DNA of 64,000 bases. Origin: Polyporus tsugae. Its lineage: Eukaryota > Basidiomycota > Agaricomycetes > Polyporales > Polyporaceae. The notes below the pieces were generated by a model, which saw only the letters and a list, made by a program, of their open reading frames with translations, was not told where the DNA came from and made no database searches. The position numbers and the translations under genes are program-made. Positions 44,419 through 55,658 of this stretch are shown piece by piece. The stretch spans positions 558,001 through 622,000 of the forward strand of contig JAHRBS010000013.1 in assembly GCA_024305745.1 (NCBI GenBank), in the 5' to 3' direction. The number at the start of each line of letters is the position of its first letter. Position 1 is the stretch's first letter.

Positions 44419-45213
44419 CCAGTCCCAATCTATGCCACAGTATCACTCCTACCTATTAGGGGGAAGGACTAAACTTGAATCCGACGGCTATATTCACGCA
44501 CGACGAGTACTGTACACCACAATAGCCTGTACAAGTGGCCAGAACGTAGCTACCGAGCAAACACTATGCAGACCGCACATGGGTGGGATAATATTATCGT
44601 GGTACCGGTAACTCGCGGGGTAAGCAAGCCATGGACGGCTGAACGGCCACACAGAACGGAATGGGGAGGAGGGCATATGTAGAGGTAGCCAGGAGAATAC
44701 AAGCACACACCGCGCGAATACGTACATGTACAACTACAACCAACGACGGGACAACTGTGCCAGATGTGAACACTAAGGTAACTAGGGACTGGACCGGGTG
44801 CCGATGCTTGGGATGTGTACAGCTTGCGATATCGAAGAGAAGATGAGACGAGACGAGATGAGATCGAGAGATGAACGAGAGGCAGAGCGATCAATAGACG
44901 AGAAAGACGAGAAGAAAAAAGAGGAATGCGCGAGAGAATCGACGTCATACGGACGACTCGGGGAGCGATAATAAACAGATAGATGGGATGAGCGAGGAGT
45001 GGAGGGGGTCAGCATATGTACCAGTAGTAGACAGTAGAGTGTGAGGACGATGAGATACAGAACCGAGAGATGAGGGTATCGAACGAACGTGCGGATACGC
45101 CATGCAAATAACCTATACCCTTCAAAAGATACTATACGTGCAGTACGGTACCGCCGACCACGAGAAACCACAACACTGAGGACGGAGAGCATCAAACATC
45201 AACGCGAGCGACA
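44419..45213. other. Convergent 3' spacer with a purine-rich tract
   Basis: Between the ends of the P450 (+) and kinase (-) genes. Contains an almost pure purine tract at about 44827-44925 built of GAGAC/GAGAT/GAGAA units. The 137-codon minus frame over it is low-complexity and not called. Confidence 0.5.
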
Positions 45214-47652
45214 TTAGTTCGCCCGCCGCAGGGACCTATACAACCCCGTCCCCGAGTCTGGCCCTAAGCTCTTGCTCCGCGCCCCCTGCGCCGCACCCGG
45301 GATCGCCATCGGCGTCGCGGGCGCGATGACGCCCGTCGCGCTCCCTGTCCCATAGAAGCTGCCCTGCTCCCTCGCGACCGCCGGTGCGCGCACCCAGGCC
45401 GACGGGTGCGTCGGCGAGAGCACAGGCGGCAAGCTCTCGTTGCGCATCGCCTTCCTCAGCTCGTCGCGCGACCGCGAGAACGCACGCCCTCGTGAACGGG
45501 ATGCCGACCCCGACCCCGACGAGGACCCTGCGTAGCGACTCCGGCTGCGCGCGGACTCGCGGTCGGGGCTGAGCGCCCACCGCACGTCCTCGTCGACGGT
45601 GTCGAGTTCAGGGAGGGAGCGCTCGAGGTCGGGGGTGCTCAGGGAGGGACCCGAGGGAGACGCTTTACGCCGTCGGAAGGCGTCGAGAGACGAATCGCGG
45701 GGGGTCGCAGGCATTTCGTTCGGGCTGTGTGAGCGCGAGGTGGAGAGGTTGAGGTGGACGCGTGCGCGTGGGGCACGGCCACGCTCGCACGATGGGACAG
45801 GCTCGGGCGGGATGACGATTGCTGAGTCCTGTGTGCTGCTGTCGTCCGACGAGCTGCCCGAACTGGAGCGGAGAATCGCGTTCGTAAGCACAGACAGGTT
45901 CGGCTGGGTGGGGGTAAGGTGCGCGGCGTGGGCAGAGGTGTTCAGGAGCGGGTGGTGGTAGCGATTCTCGAACGGCGGCCGCGACTTGCTCCGGCTGGCC
46001 GTGCGAACGGCTGAGGTCGACCGGCTGGTGGAACGTGCGGGACGCGATGTTGACCGGTCTTCCACGGCGGACTCTTTGCGCGTTTTGACGGGGGATCGCG
46101 ACGGGGAGCGAGATGAGACCACCTTCTCTAGATCTGAGGGAGGGGTGACGTCGTCCGCGGCGGAGCCCCAGCCAATGCCCCAGGCGACTTCGTCGACCAT
46201 GGCAACTGTCCACCGGTTGGGGACCGATCGTTCGATGCACCCACGCAGTGCCTGTTCTGCGCATCGTCCGACGTCTTGGGGCATATCAAAGACGCCTGTC
46301 CGATAAGAATAAGGATACCATCAGCCTCTTATTGTCGACTTTTCCATTGCTCACGCTTCGTGAAACCGTTACGTACCATGAAGGATCTTCATCTGCAGCC
46401 GAGGTTCAAACGAATCAGAGAAGGGCAATTTCCCGGTGAGGAGGGTGAACAGCATGACGCCTAACGCCCATATATCTTGTGCGGGGTGGGCGGCGTATGG
46501 GGTAGAACTGTTGCTAGGCGAAAGCAGCAGCTCAGGGGCGGCGTAGGGAAGTGATCCGGGCGCGAAGCCTCTGTTCGGGACCGTCGCTGGCGAGCCCGAT
46601 GCGGGATACGGGCTCGATGTTCGGTGCCGCGTGGGGATTCCGTGGCGAAGTCTGAGGGAAAGGTGCTGGGGAAGCTTGCCTGCGGTCCTACCGACCGATC
46701 GGGGCCCGAGGGCGTTGGAAGGCGGGCGGGCATGCGAGAGCGTGCGCGATCGTTGGACACCTTCACCCTCGGACTCGACACCGTCGTCGATCTCGCCGAT
46801 CTTTCGTGCCATTCCGAAGTCGCCGATTTTACAGACACCCATCTCGTCTACAAGCACATTCTCCAACTTCAGATCCCCGTGCACGAACCCCGCCACCTCG
46901 TGCATGTACCGCAGCCCCCGCACCACCTGCCTGAACATCATGCCTGCATCATCCTGCGGAAGCGCCGGGTTCCCGTCACGCTTCAGGATATCAAACAGAC
47001 TCCCTGCAGGGCAGTACACGGTGAAAAAGAAGTCGGCGTAGGACGTGTGGTTGACGGTGAAGAGCGGGAGTGTGTGCTCGTGGTTAAGGGAGGCCCACAC
47101 CTGCGCTTCGCGTTCGAGGCTCTTGCGCGCCAACGCGGGGTCGGGCTGCTTGTCAAGGTCGGCATGCCGCATAATCTTGACAGCCACAGTGCCACCCTGC
47201 AACGAAGATGCGGTACGAATGATGGAGAAACCACCACGGCCAACGACAGGCCCGAGTGTGTATCCGGCCACAACCGCACCTTCATCGTCTGGGGGAAGCG
47301 ACCGCTCAGAGGGTGTCGGGCTGAAGGCAGACAGGAACATAGCCGCTGGAGAGGAGGAGAGATCCACATCCGGGAAGTCGTCCGCAGGCAAAGGGGAGAC
47401 GACAGGAGAGCCAAAGAAGCCCAGAGGCGGCTCAGAGCATGCGACCGCAGGAGGATGCGACGCAAACGGTGCCAGCTCCTCAGAGATTTTTTGGTCGGGA
47501 TCTAGGGTGTTCCCATTGATCCACTCCTGGTTGGCAGCGGGGAATGCGTGTGGCCCTTCGTGGACGACAAGAGCAGGGAGTCGCTGTCGGTGAGGTCCAT
47601 TGTGAGATATCCCAGGGGAGTTGTGGCTTCTGTCCGGGGCGAAATATTGCAT
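45214..47652 (-). CDS. Serine/threonine protein kinase with long Ser/Arg-rich C-terminus
   Basis: Two exons on minus (46377-47652, 45214-46295), 785 residues from the first ATG. The kinase domain starts near residue 125: GPVVGRGGFSIIRTA (Gly loop), VAVKIMRH (Lys), YMHEVAGFVHGDLKLENVLV (catalytic loop with HGD instead of HRD), KIGDFGMARK (DFG), LPYAAPELLL (APE), QDIWALGVMLFTLLTGKLPF. The activation segment carries an unusually long insert (about 75 residues between DFG and APE) with RSRTLSHARPP. The end of the domain, PNRWTVAMVDEVAWG, is in exon 2. The tail is low-complexity, Ser/Arg-rich (RSPSRSPVKTRK) and probably phosphorylated. CAMK-like by overall look; substrate unknown. Confidence 0.87.
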
Positions 47653-48118
47653 ATACCTTGTCGACTGTGTTTCGGCGAGGGTTTTAGATGTCAAGCAGCA
47701 GGGGAGGGTAAGTAGATGGAGGATGTCGAGCGGTGGGAGGAGGGTGATGGTGGGGAGTCAAGAAGTGCGGGGCGCGACGGGAGGCCCGAGATCCGCGTCA
47801 AACTCTGCATGTTACGTAAGCATGCCCTTTTGAGCCACTTCACCAACCCAGGCCCACCGTGTCTGGACTTGTCCAGTCGAGGCTCTCAGGGTGCGGGTAG
47901 AGGCAGCAGCGACGAAAGGGTTGTCGTCGGATGTTTTGGATCGCCAGCGGGAATCGACCTCGATGCTTCCGACGGTCGATCTTTAAAATGATGTCATGAA
48001 TTGGCCACAATCTTCCTAATCTAGGTGACCCGTTGGGACCAATCAAAATCCAATACCTCGTTCTCTCGCCGGAACCAAACATACTGTACAGAGAAACTCA
48101 CAAACGGGTTTAAAATGC
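47653..48118. other. Kinase upstream / AKR downstream spacer
   Basis: Promoter region of the kinase gene; no gene seen. Confidence 0.4.
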
Positions 48119-49820
48119 TTAGACACCCTGTCTCCATCTTCCTGGCCCAGAACGCTCTCCGACGTCATCCTCGTCCGGCACGATAACGCCACCGTCGTCG
48201 TCGAAGATGTCATAGCCGAGGTTGTAACGCTTCGACGGGTTAACGACGCGGCGTGGAGGGTGTGCTTGTGCAGCCTTCTCCAACTTGTTGAAGAGCTCAA
48301 TGGGGAGCTTGCGAACTGCGCGACTCGTCAGCGACTATCCTTCCGAAGCCGGCATAGAAGGCACGCACCATGGTGGTTCTCCTCCACGCGCGAAGGAGTC
48401 ACGCTCTTAGGCAGTACGATAGTCTGCGTTTCGTGAGGTTGACTATAACTAAAATGATAACGCGCCCACTTACCCCACGCTGCACATGCCACGAGATGAT
48501 GACCTGAGCTGGGGTGATGCTCAGAGCCCTCGCAATTTCTTTGACTTCAGGGACGTTGAACGTCTCCTTGACTAGATCGTTGCTACCCAGCGGGGAGTAT
48601 GCTTCGAGAAGCAACCCATTATCCTTAGCCCACTACCGGCCCATACATTCATCAGCTATGCATCAATAAACTAGGGAGGGAGCATACTTTGAGCAACTCA
48701 GGTTGCGGATTCCAAAAGTTCAATTCAACCTGGTTGACGGCTGGCGTGTACTTAAGCGAGTTCGCCGTCAAGTTGCGCAGCCTCGGAATGTTGAAACTAA
48801 ATACGGCCTCAGTACAGCAACTAGGAGAGCGAAAGAGTAGACGCACTTGCTAACGCCGATATTCCGGACCTTGCCCTTGTCCACCATTTCCTCAAGTTTC
48901 TTCCACGTTGGGTACGGGTTAGCGGTCAATGCCTCGTCAACTTTGTCCTCTGTCCCCTTCTTCAATGCAATCGGCCTACCAACCCCTATCACGAGACAGC
49001 TCACTAAGAGACGGTCACCACTCACCAATGAATAAGGTACAGGTCGAGGTAGTCAACGCCGAGCTTCTTGAGCGAGTCGTCAAGAGCGGGCTCTACATCA
49101 TCAGGCGCGTGGAACGCGTTCCAGAGCTAAATGCACGCATATACTCAACAACTACACACAAACGACGATCGTAAGTCTCGTACCTTGGAGGTGAGCCAAA
49201 CCTGGTCCCTCGGCACGCCGCTCGTCCTCAACGCCTCGCCGACTTCCTCCTCGTTCTGGCGTGGAGCCACGCTCATTAAAATAAACCTGGGGGACCCACG
49301 CTCGCGCAACTCGCACTTACATGATACGCCCACGCTCCGTCGATGTGCCTGTATCCGGCCTCCAAAGCGGCCTTGACAGCGCGGCCAACCTGGTTCGGAG
49401 GGGCCTTCCACACGCCTGTACGCACCGCCGTTCAGCCACGTCTCCACATACGCCAGAGCTCACCGGAGCCGCACCGAGCGCGACTGAGGGGATCTTATCG
49501 CCCGACGGGAGGGTGAAGTGCCGCGCGAGACTCGCGCCGTTGACCGAGGAGCTGAAGTTGCGGTGCTTGCCCGAGCCGCGGCAGGGCGTGCCCAAGCGCG
49601 TCCGCGCGGTCGGGGCGGCGAACTTCTTCGCGACGAGATAAGAGGCCTGGAAGAAGGCGACCATGGAGAGGACGAGGAATAGGAGACGCTTCCAGGAGAA
49701 GGTGTGGCGGTGATCGTGCTCGAGGTCTTCGAGATCGTCGTCGGATTCAGGCTTGGGCTGCTCGACGTCGTCGACGGGAAGCTCGTGTTGGGGCACGAGC
49801 TGGTAGTGGGGAGGGGACAT
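48119..49820 (-). CDS. Membrane-anchored aldo/keto reductase
   Basis: Nine exons on minus (49475-49820, 49321-49415, 49184-49255, 49026-49126, 48847-48975, 48688-48796, 48474-48632, 48369-48423, 48119-48315), 420 residues. The AKR barrel starts near residue 85: [40 protein letters not shown] (catalytic Asp and Tyr), VWLTSKLWN (Lys), LDLYLIHWP (His), [43 protein letters not shown] and a C-terminal [16 protein letters not shown]. It reduces aldehydes or ketones with NADPH. Unusual: about 80 extra N-terminal residues with an acidic stretch ([13 protein letters not shown]) and a membrane segment ([18 protein letters not shown]), giving a type II anchored enzyme. Divergent from the F-box-like gene. 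Confidence 0.93.
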
Positions 49821-50401
49821 GGCGGTAGGTTGAGAAGGAAGTAAGATTAGATTCATTGGCGAAGTTTGGACCTCCGATTGCGTAATATTCTCAGCCATTC
49901 TAAAATGCTCGTAGGTCAATTTGTTCTCTGGCTTGTATTATGCATAGTCTGAAACTAGTGTTTAACAGTAGATGTTTTCGGGTGATCCAAAATGGGAGTC
50001 AAGACAAGTAGTTCGGCATTCTGGAGGTGCATATACCGACGTCATCTCGACATTAGCAGGCGATGACTCGTGACCGGTTGACCACGTGTCTGGCATCAAA
50101 GTGTATGGGCGCTTATAGATCACTGTTCCTTGTCTCAGGTGCCAGTGTTCTGTCCAAATGCATATAAATTGGGCAGCGCATTATTAGCGACTCGGAATAA
50201 AATACTGCAGGTGAGTCGACTTGTTTATACTTGTGGGAACGTTCGCATGGGATGCTTATTGTTGACCGCTTCCGCAGTGACAGATCCTGGTCCCGACGTG
50301 ACTGGCATGACCATTGATGTCGGCGGCAACGAAGTTGTGCAACAGCTTGGATCAGTACCATCACATCTGTACTACTTCTTGGGAAGTTGCTCAAGCTCAA
50401 G
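49821..50401. promoter_or_regulatory. Divergent promoter AKR / F-box-like gene 1
   Basis: 581 bp between divergent start codons. Nothing else recognised; a 112-codon plus frame at 50130-50468 overlaps the next gene's first exon and is not called. Confidence 0.5.
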
Positions 50402-52051
50402 ATGCAGTCAAGGTATGCTTGACACGTCGAGCCTTGGGGATCGTGCTGACGCCGATGCGGGGATCTAAGCGTTAACCAGAGTGCATTGGCAGTGCAACCG
50501 GACAGTCCTCTCAACTTGGACGTCCTCCGCACAGTCATGGCGTTCGCCTCAGTGGCCGACTTGAAGGAGCTCGCCGTCGTCTCCCGCCCTCTGCGAGAAG
50601 ATGCATTACGTGAGATCCTGACTCGAGGTGTGCACCTTCGGAGAGGCACCGCCAGGCTCAAATCGTTCTGCCACTTCATGCTCAAGCGAGACCCCCCTCT
50701 GTACCCCTTCCTTCACACACTCGTCCTCGAGCATATCCCAGGCCGTGCATCAGACGAGTTCGATCCCAACGACCTCCTCCAGGTGCTCTCGCGCGCGACA
50801 TACCTTCGCGATCTCCGGATACGATGGTGCGACCATCTCTTCACCGCCAACTCGGCCCTGGGCCTCGCAGTCACCCTCCCACAACTCCAGGACCTTCGCC
50901 GCCTCGAGATCTGGACACGACAGAACACCACGGATCCGCTGGTCGCAGAGACCGTGCTCCGTCTCCGCATCCAGCTCCACAATCTGCAATTTTCTTCCGA
51001 CGCGGACAACCAGCTGCCGCACGACTTCCCGAACCTCCTGGCAGCGCGCCAACAGTCCATCCACCGCCTCCGCATCTGCTACCCCGACCTCACGAGCATT
51101 TCCTGGGCCCCCTTCACCGCCGTCCGCGTCCTCTTCCTGACGATCGGCAACAAGCTACCCAGTCTCCCGCATCTGGCCCAGATCTTTCCAAACCTCCGGG
51201 AGCTCGCCGTTTTCGCCGTCGGCTTCGAAGTCGACTTCGGCCACCCCGCGCCTGAGCACGTCAAAGCGCGTCAAGACGCGATCGCGTTCCAGAACTCGGG
51301 CGGGGGATGGAAGAACCTCGACGTGCTCACGACGAGCACGATCGGCGATCCCTGGGTCCTCTGTCTGACCTGCCGTGTCGGGAGCGTCAGACTGGGGAAC
51401 TACGACGTGGGCGGCCACGCGGCGTTCGTGGACGTCGTGTCGCGCACGCGCCCCAAGAAGGTCACTATGCACCTTGCGTGTGCGCAGTACTGCGCGAAGC
51501 CGGAGTCTGAGCCGAGCATCTTCCTCTTCCCGGCCGATACCTCCAATGGGGCAGTAGCAGGCCTACAAGGAGTGACGCATGCCCTGCTGCCTTTCACCAT
51601 CTCTTCGTTCTGGCAAGATCAGACCACGTCTGCCATCGTGGTACGTCACGCTATCTTTCCAGATATTCGAAGCTGTCAGTACCTGATATTCGATTAGGAC
51701 GTGATCACATCTCACATCAGCGACTCCCGCCTCGAGTACCTCCACCTCGCGTTTGCGGAGTTCTTCATGTCCTCCCCGGAGCTCGACCAGCGCGTGTTGA
51801 CGCCACGAGACATCCATCCACACTCGGTGAAGATCATCGAGGAGATCAAAATCGACCTCCTGGTTTCGGAGATTGCTGCGGGCGGGACGCATCTGCGTGT
51901 CCTTGTCCTTACTCTTGCGACGCGCGACCAGAGCGTGTGGATGATCGACAGGGGCGGAGGTGTCGGAAAGAAGGTCACTAGAGTTCAGAATCTGCACTCT
52001 GCGAGGGCGATCATAGAGCGGGAGGAGCGTGCGTACCTGCATCCCAAATAG
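50402..52051 (+). CDS. F-box/LRR-like protein, tandem copy 1
   Basis: Three exons (50402-50412, 50482-51640, 51698-52051), 507 residues. After an 11-nt first exon (ATGCAGTCAAG) comes LNLDVLRTVMAFASVADLKE then LAVVSRPLREDALREIL, the degenerate F-box-like helix pair common in agaricomycetes. Leucine-rich stretches follow (YLRDLRIRWCDHLF, LQDLRRLEIW, IHRLRICYPDLTS, FPNLRELAVF). The last exon encodes SRLEYLHLAFAEFF and a conserved IIEREERAYL end. Likely a substrate adaptor for SCF ubiquitin ligases; target unknown. A close paralogue with the same exon plan lies at 53642-55329. Confidence 0.82.
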
Positions 52052-53641
52052 TCCGTCTATCACTTATAGAGGTATCCGTATTCGAGGTTACCCCGTGTAT
52101 GTTAGTATCCTGGGTTGCGGAAAATGCTTTCCGGTCCTACTTAAGTTGTTCGCTTTCTGGATGTCCAGTGGGGACCGGCAACCTCTCCAACGAAAGTGTC
52201 CAGGTTATGTAATGTTAGCGCCTTAATCCATCTCGCCTGTTCCCTCCCGTGACTCGCTTGCGGTGTCCATTGTGATCTAAGCGAGCTCTCGCCGAGTTAG
52301 AATCTAAACTCCGCCAACGATACGATGGTCAAAGCAAGGTATCCAGCCTGAGGACTCGGAAGGTGAAAATGTCCGACATTAAGGGTGCTGCCTATCTATA
52401 TGCCACGGCAGCTGTATACTAATGGTGAGACGAAGAGACGAAGCGGACAGAGCGCGACCAGATGATCGAGAAGTCAACCATACACGGCGCGCCTGTTAAG
52501 CCGCTCGCCATGATGAAGTTATATGAAAGGATTTAAGAGCAAGACCAAAGGGAGAAATGTGCGGAACCTCGGGAGTGCCGAGTGTATGATGGATATGATA
52601 TCCTTAGGCTCGGGCGTAGTAGTGGCACCCGTCATCCACACAAGCCGTCCTGCTGCCGCAGTCTCCGAGTCGCAAACTTGCACATCCTCGCTTTGAACTG
52701 TCCGAGCGACTCCGAGGTGAGTGGGGTTATATAGTTTTTCTCTGGAGCTTTCTGATTTGGTCACGCTAGGTTGGATCTCTCCGACTAGAGCATCCCCGCG
52801 CTGCTCTTCCCGGCGGCAGCTACTGCAGACCTTTGGCCCGGCTTGCAGTCAGTCCTTGTGCTCGGGTCATGCACGCCTAGACCAGCGCTTCCGCACCGTC
52901 CACTGCCAATGCATGTTTTGCAAGTTGAGGCTTCACATTCCCTGTACCTCTCAATGGACCACATGAATAGGTAGAGAGTGCAATAATATTTCGATCTGTG
53001 GGAACACATGTGCACACAGAACAATGGATGAAAAAATAAGGTGAGCAGTTCATCGACTAAGACTACTAAATGACCCTGCGGTGAAATTCCAATCCCACAG
53101 AATGATTCAGCCCTACCTTCCGGACCCAGATCAGAAAAAATAAGGGCTTCATGTGTGCTGTAACCCCTCAAGTCGATTTCGAGCCGCTTGGACTGAGCGC
53201 TACTCAAGTTCTTGAGCCAACTTTCGCTCTTATCTTTCGTCGGAGAATGAATTCGATAATCTCTACAACACTCGGCTCCTGATCGCACGTTTTTGGGACC
53301 AAATAGCCGTGGACGCGCGCTTGGAATTTCTCCCCTAGCGTTGCCGGTCCCCATGTCCAGTATACAGAAGACAAGTACTCGTGCCAGGGCTCGTCACGAG
53401 GACATGTGGGAAAACTTGAAATGCACGTGGGCCAAACTGTGGTCTAGTGCGCAAAGCAGTCTTGTATCCCAACCCGCGCATTGCCTCCCATCGATATCTG
53501 TGGCAAATTCACCCGACGTACTTATCACTCGTTCTATTCTTCCAGTCACTGAGGTCGGTGTTTTGAAATTGCTAACCTAACGAGATGTCGTGTTCTCATT
53601 CCTTTTCACCGACTCTTAGGTTCTCGAGATTATCTGTTGAG
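52052..53641. other. Spacer between the F-box-like paralogues
   Basis: 1.6 kb. A 189-codon minus frame (52785-53354) covers the middle but shows no domain and no convincing start, so it is not called. A TATA-like TATATAG near 52727 lies near nothing obvious. Confidence 0.4.
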
Positions 53642-55329
53642 ATGGGGCCAAGGTATCGTGTATTGTGTTTGTTTGCGAATCTCCCTTCCTTGGATTGAAT
53701 CGCCTTCATTTTAGGGCCCCGAAGCAGAGTCAAGAACATGCTGCACCATCCCTGAATCTCGATGTCTTCCGGACAGTCTTGAACCACCTCTCTGTAGCCG
53801 ACCTGAAGCAAATCGCTGTCGTCTCCCGCATCTTTCATGAGGAGGCTGTCCGGGAGATCCTCACCAGGGGCGTCCGCTTCAGGGGCCATTCTACCAAGCT
53901 GGAATTGTTCTGCCATTTCATGCTCAGACGGGACCCCCCACTATTCCCGTTGCTCCACAGTGTCGAGATTGATGTGGCACATCGCTCGGACGATTTCAAT
54001 CCTAATGACCTGCTCGAAGTGCTTTCCCATGCCACACACCTCTGCCACCTTCGGATTTGTTGGACCAACCGTCTGTTCACCTCAGACTGCGATGAACGCT
54101 TGACGACCATCATCCCCAAGCTCCAACACCTCCGCCACCTTCGGCTTTTGACCCTCCAGATCTCCACAGACAAGCACGTCGCAGAGATCGTCCTCACCCT
54201 TCGCTCGCAGCTTGACACCTTCGACGCACTCTGCCGGTACTCGCCCTCCCACCTCAACCAGCACTTTCCGCACAACCTCGGAGAACACCAAACACACCTC
54301 CGCGTCCTTCGCATCGGCTATCCCGACCTCACCAGCACTCCTTGGGTCCCCCTTCCCTCCGTCCGTACGCTGGAGCTCCTTTGGCCCAGCAGCCGGCCAG
54401 TCAGCCTTCGGCACATCGCCCAGACCTTTCCTTGCCTTCGCGAGCTTGCTATCTGTCTCGGGCTCCCCGGGACTTCCCTCCACGTCCGGGGTTTAGACCC
54501 CGACCAAGTCCGGGCTCGGGATGAAGCCCTAGCGTTCCAGAGGCAGGGCGGTGGGTGGAAGAGCCTCGACGTCCTCGTCGCGAGCACCCTCCCCGAAGCG
54601 TGGGTGCTCTGTCTGACGTGCCCCGTTCGGTCGGTCCGGCTCGGAACATACCACGTCGCCGACCACGCCGCGTTTGTCGACGTCGTCTCTGGGGCGCGCC
54701 CGAGGAAGGTCGCCTTCGCTCTCTCGTGTGCGACGAATTGCGTGCATCCGGAAGGGGGGCAGAGTGTCTTCCTCTTCCCGACGGACGCTGGACCTGGAAC
54801 TGGCGCGGTGACGCACGCTGTTGTGTTTCTGATGCTGCATATCGTGCGAGGTCCAGTTCTCATTGGGTCGGTTGATCAGAACACGTCTGGAATCATTGTA
54901 GGCCAACTCCCCTTTGCTTATTGAGTGATCTGGACGGCTGATGTTTGATGGTGGGTGCAGGAGACGGTTGGATCTCACGTCAAACATTCGCGCCTGGAGT
55001 ACCTTCACGTCGCGATCGCTGTATACGAGTTTGGTCCTGAAGACTACGCCAAGCCTGAGCGGGAGATTTATGAACGCGTGCTAAAGCCGTCTTCTGTCGT
55101 CCTTTACTCCCTCCGACCGATTTTCGGGGGCATCGACATCGAGCTTCTTGTTTCTCAACTGGCGGCGGCTGGGGAGCACCTACGAGTTATAGCCTTGACA
55201 ATCTCCGCACGAGGTCAACACGTGTGGAGTATTGACAGGAAGGGAGGCGGGCAAACGATCCACAGAATCATGGATCCGGTGTCCGCAAGGGAGATTATCG
55301 AGCGGGAAGAGCGTTCGTACATGTATTAA
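53642..55329 (+). CDS. F-box/LRR-like protein, tandem copy 2
   Basis: Three exons (53642-53652, 53715-54897, 54961-55329), 520 residues, same plan as copy 1 including an 11-nt first exon (ATGGGGCCAAG). Matching text: LNLDVFRTVLNHLSVADLKQ, IAVVSRIFHEEAVREILTRG, FCHFMLRRDPPLFP, DDFNPNDLLEVLSHATHLCH, IGYPDLTSTPWVPL, FPCLRELAICLG, WVLCLTCPVRSVRLGTYHV, DHAAFVDVVSGARPRK, and IIEREERSYMY at the end. Clear tandem duplicate of copy 1; conserved sites are spread along the whole protein, so both copies look functional. Confidence 0.83.
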
Positions 55330-55658
55330 CCAAGCTACTCCGATCGCTACTGCATAGATCGCAATGCTCCGGCAAGCTACGGAAGTCTTTTCGTGTCTGC
55401 AGCTGTGTCCTTCCTGCTGCGATCTCTGCGTCGCAGGCTCACATGTCCGACAGGTACGCTGGTGTATCCAATGAGGTGGCGATTCAAACACCTTCTGCCA
55501 TTGCATGAGGCCACAGAAGCCAAATGTGCTGCGGCAGCCTTGTCGTCCAGGCGCTTCATATCCAAACCTTACTGGTACCATGGCGTATATAAGGAGTCCC
55601 CAGTTTACGATCCAGAACTCAACAGCCCAACCACCCACTTCATCCATTCGCTTCAACC
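55330..55658. other. Spacer / promoter
   Basis: About 330 bp upstream of the next gene, with a TATA-like GTATATAAGG near 55584, about 75 bp before the ATG. Confidence 0.5.

Noticed and set aside
46624..47505. 293-codon plus-strand ORF opposite the kinase gene
   Set aside because: Antisense of kinase motifs; no independent domain.
47653..47694. Kinase start 14 codons further upstream
   Set aside because: That codon is TTG; the first ATG in frame is at 47652.
52785..53354. 189-codon minus-strand ORF between the F-box-like paralogues
   Set aside because: No domain, no clear promoter or introns, low-complexity ends; could be chance.
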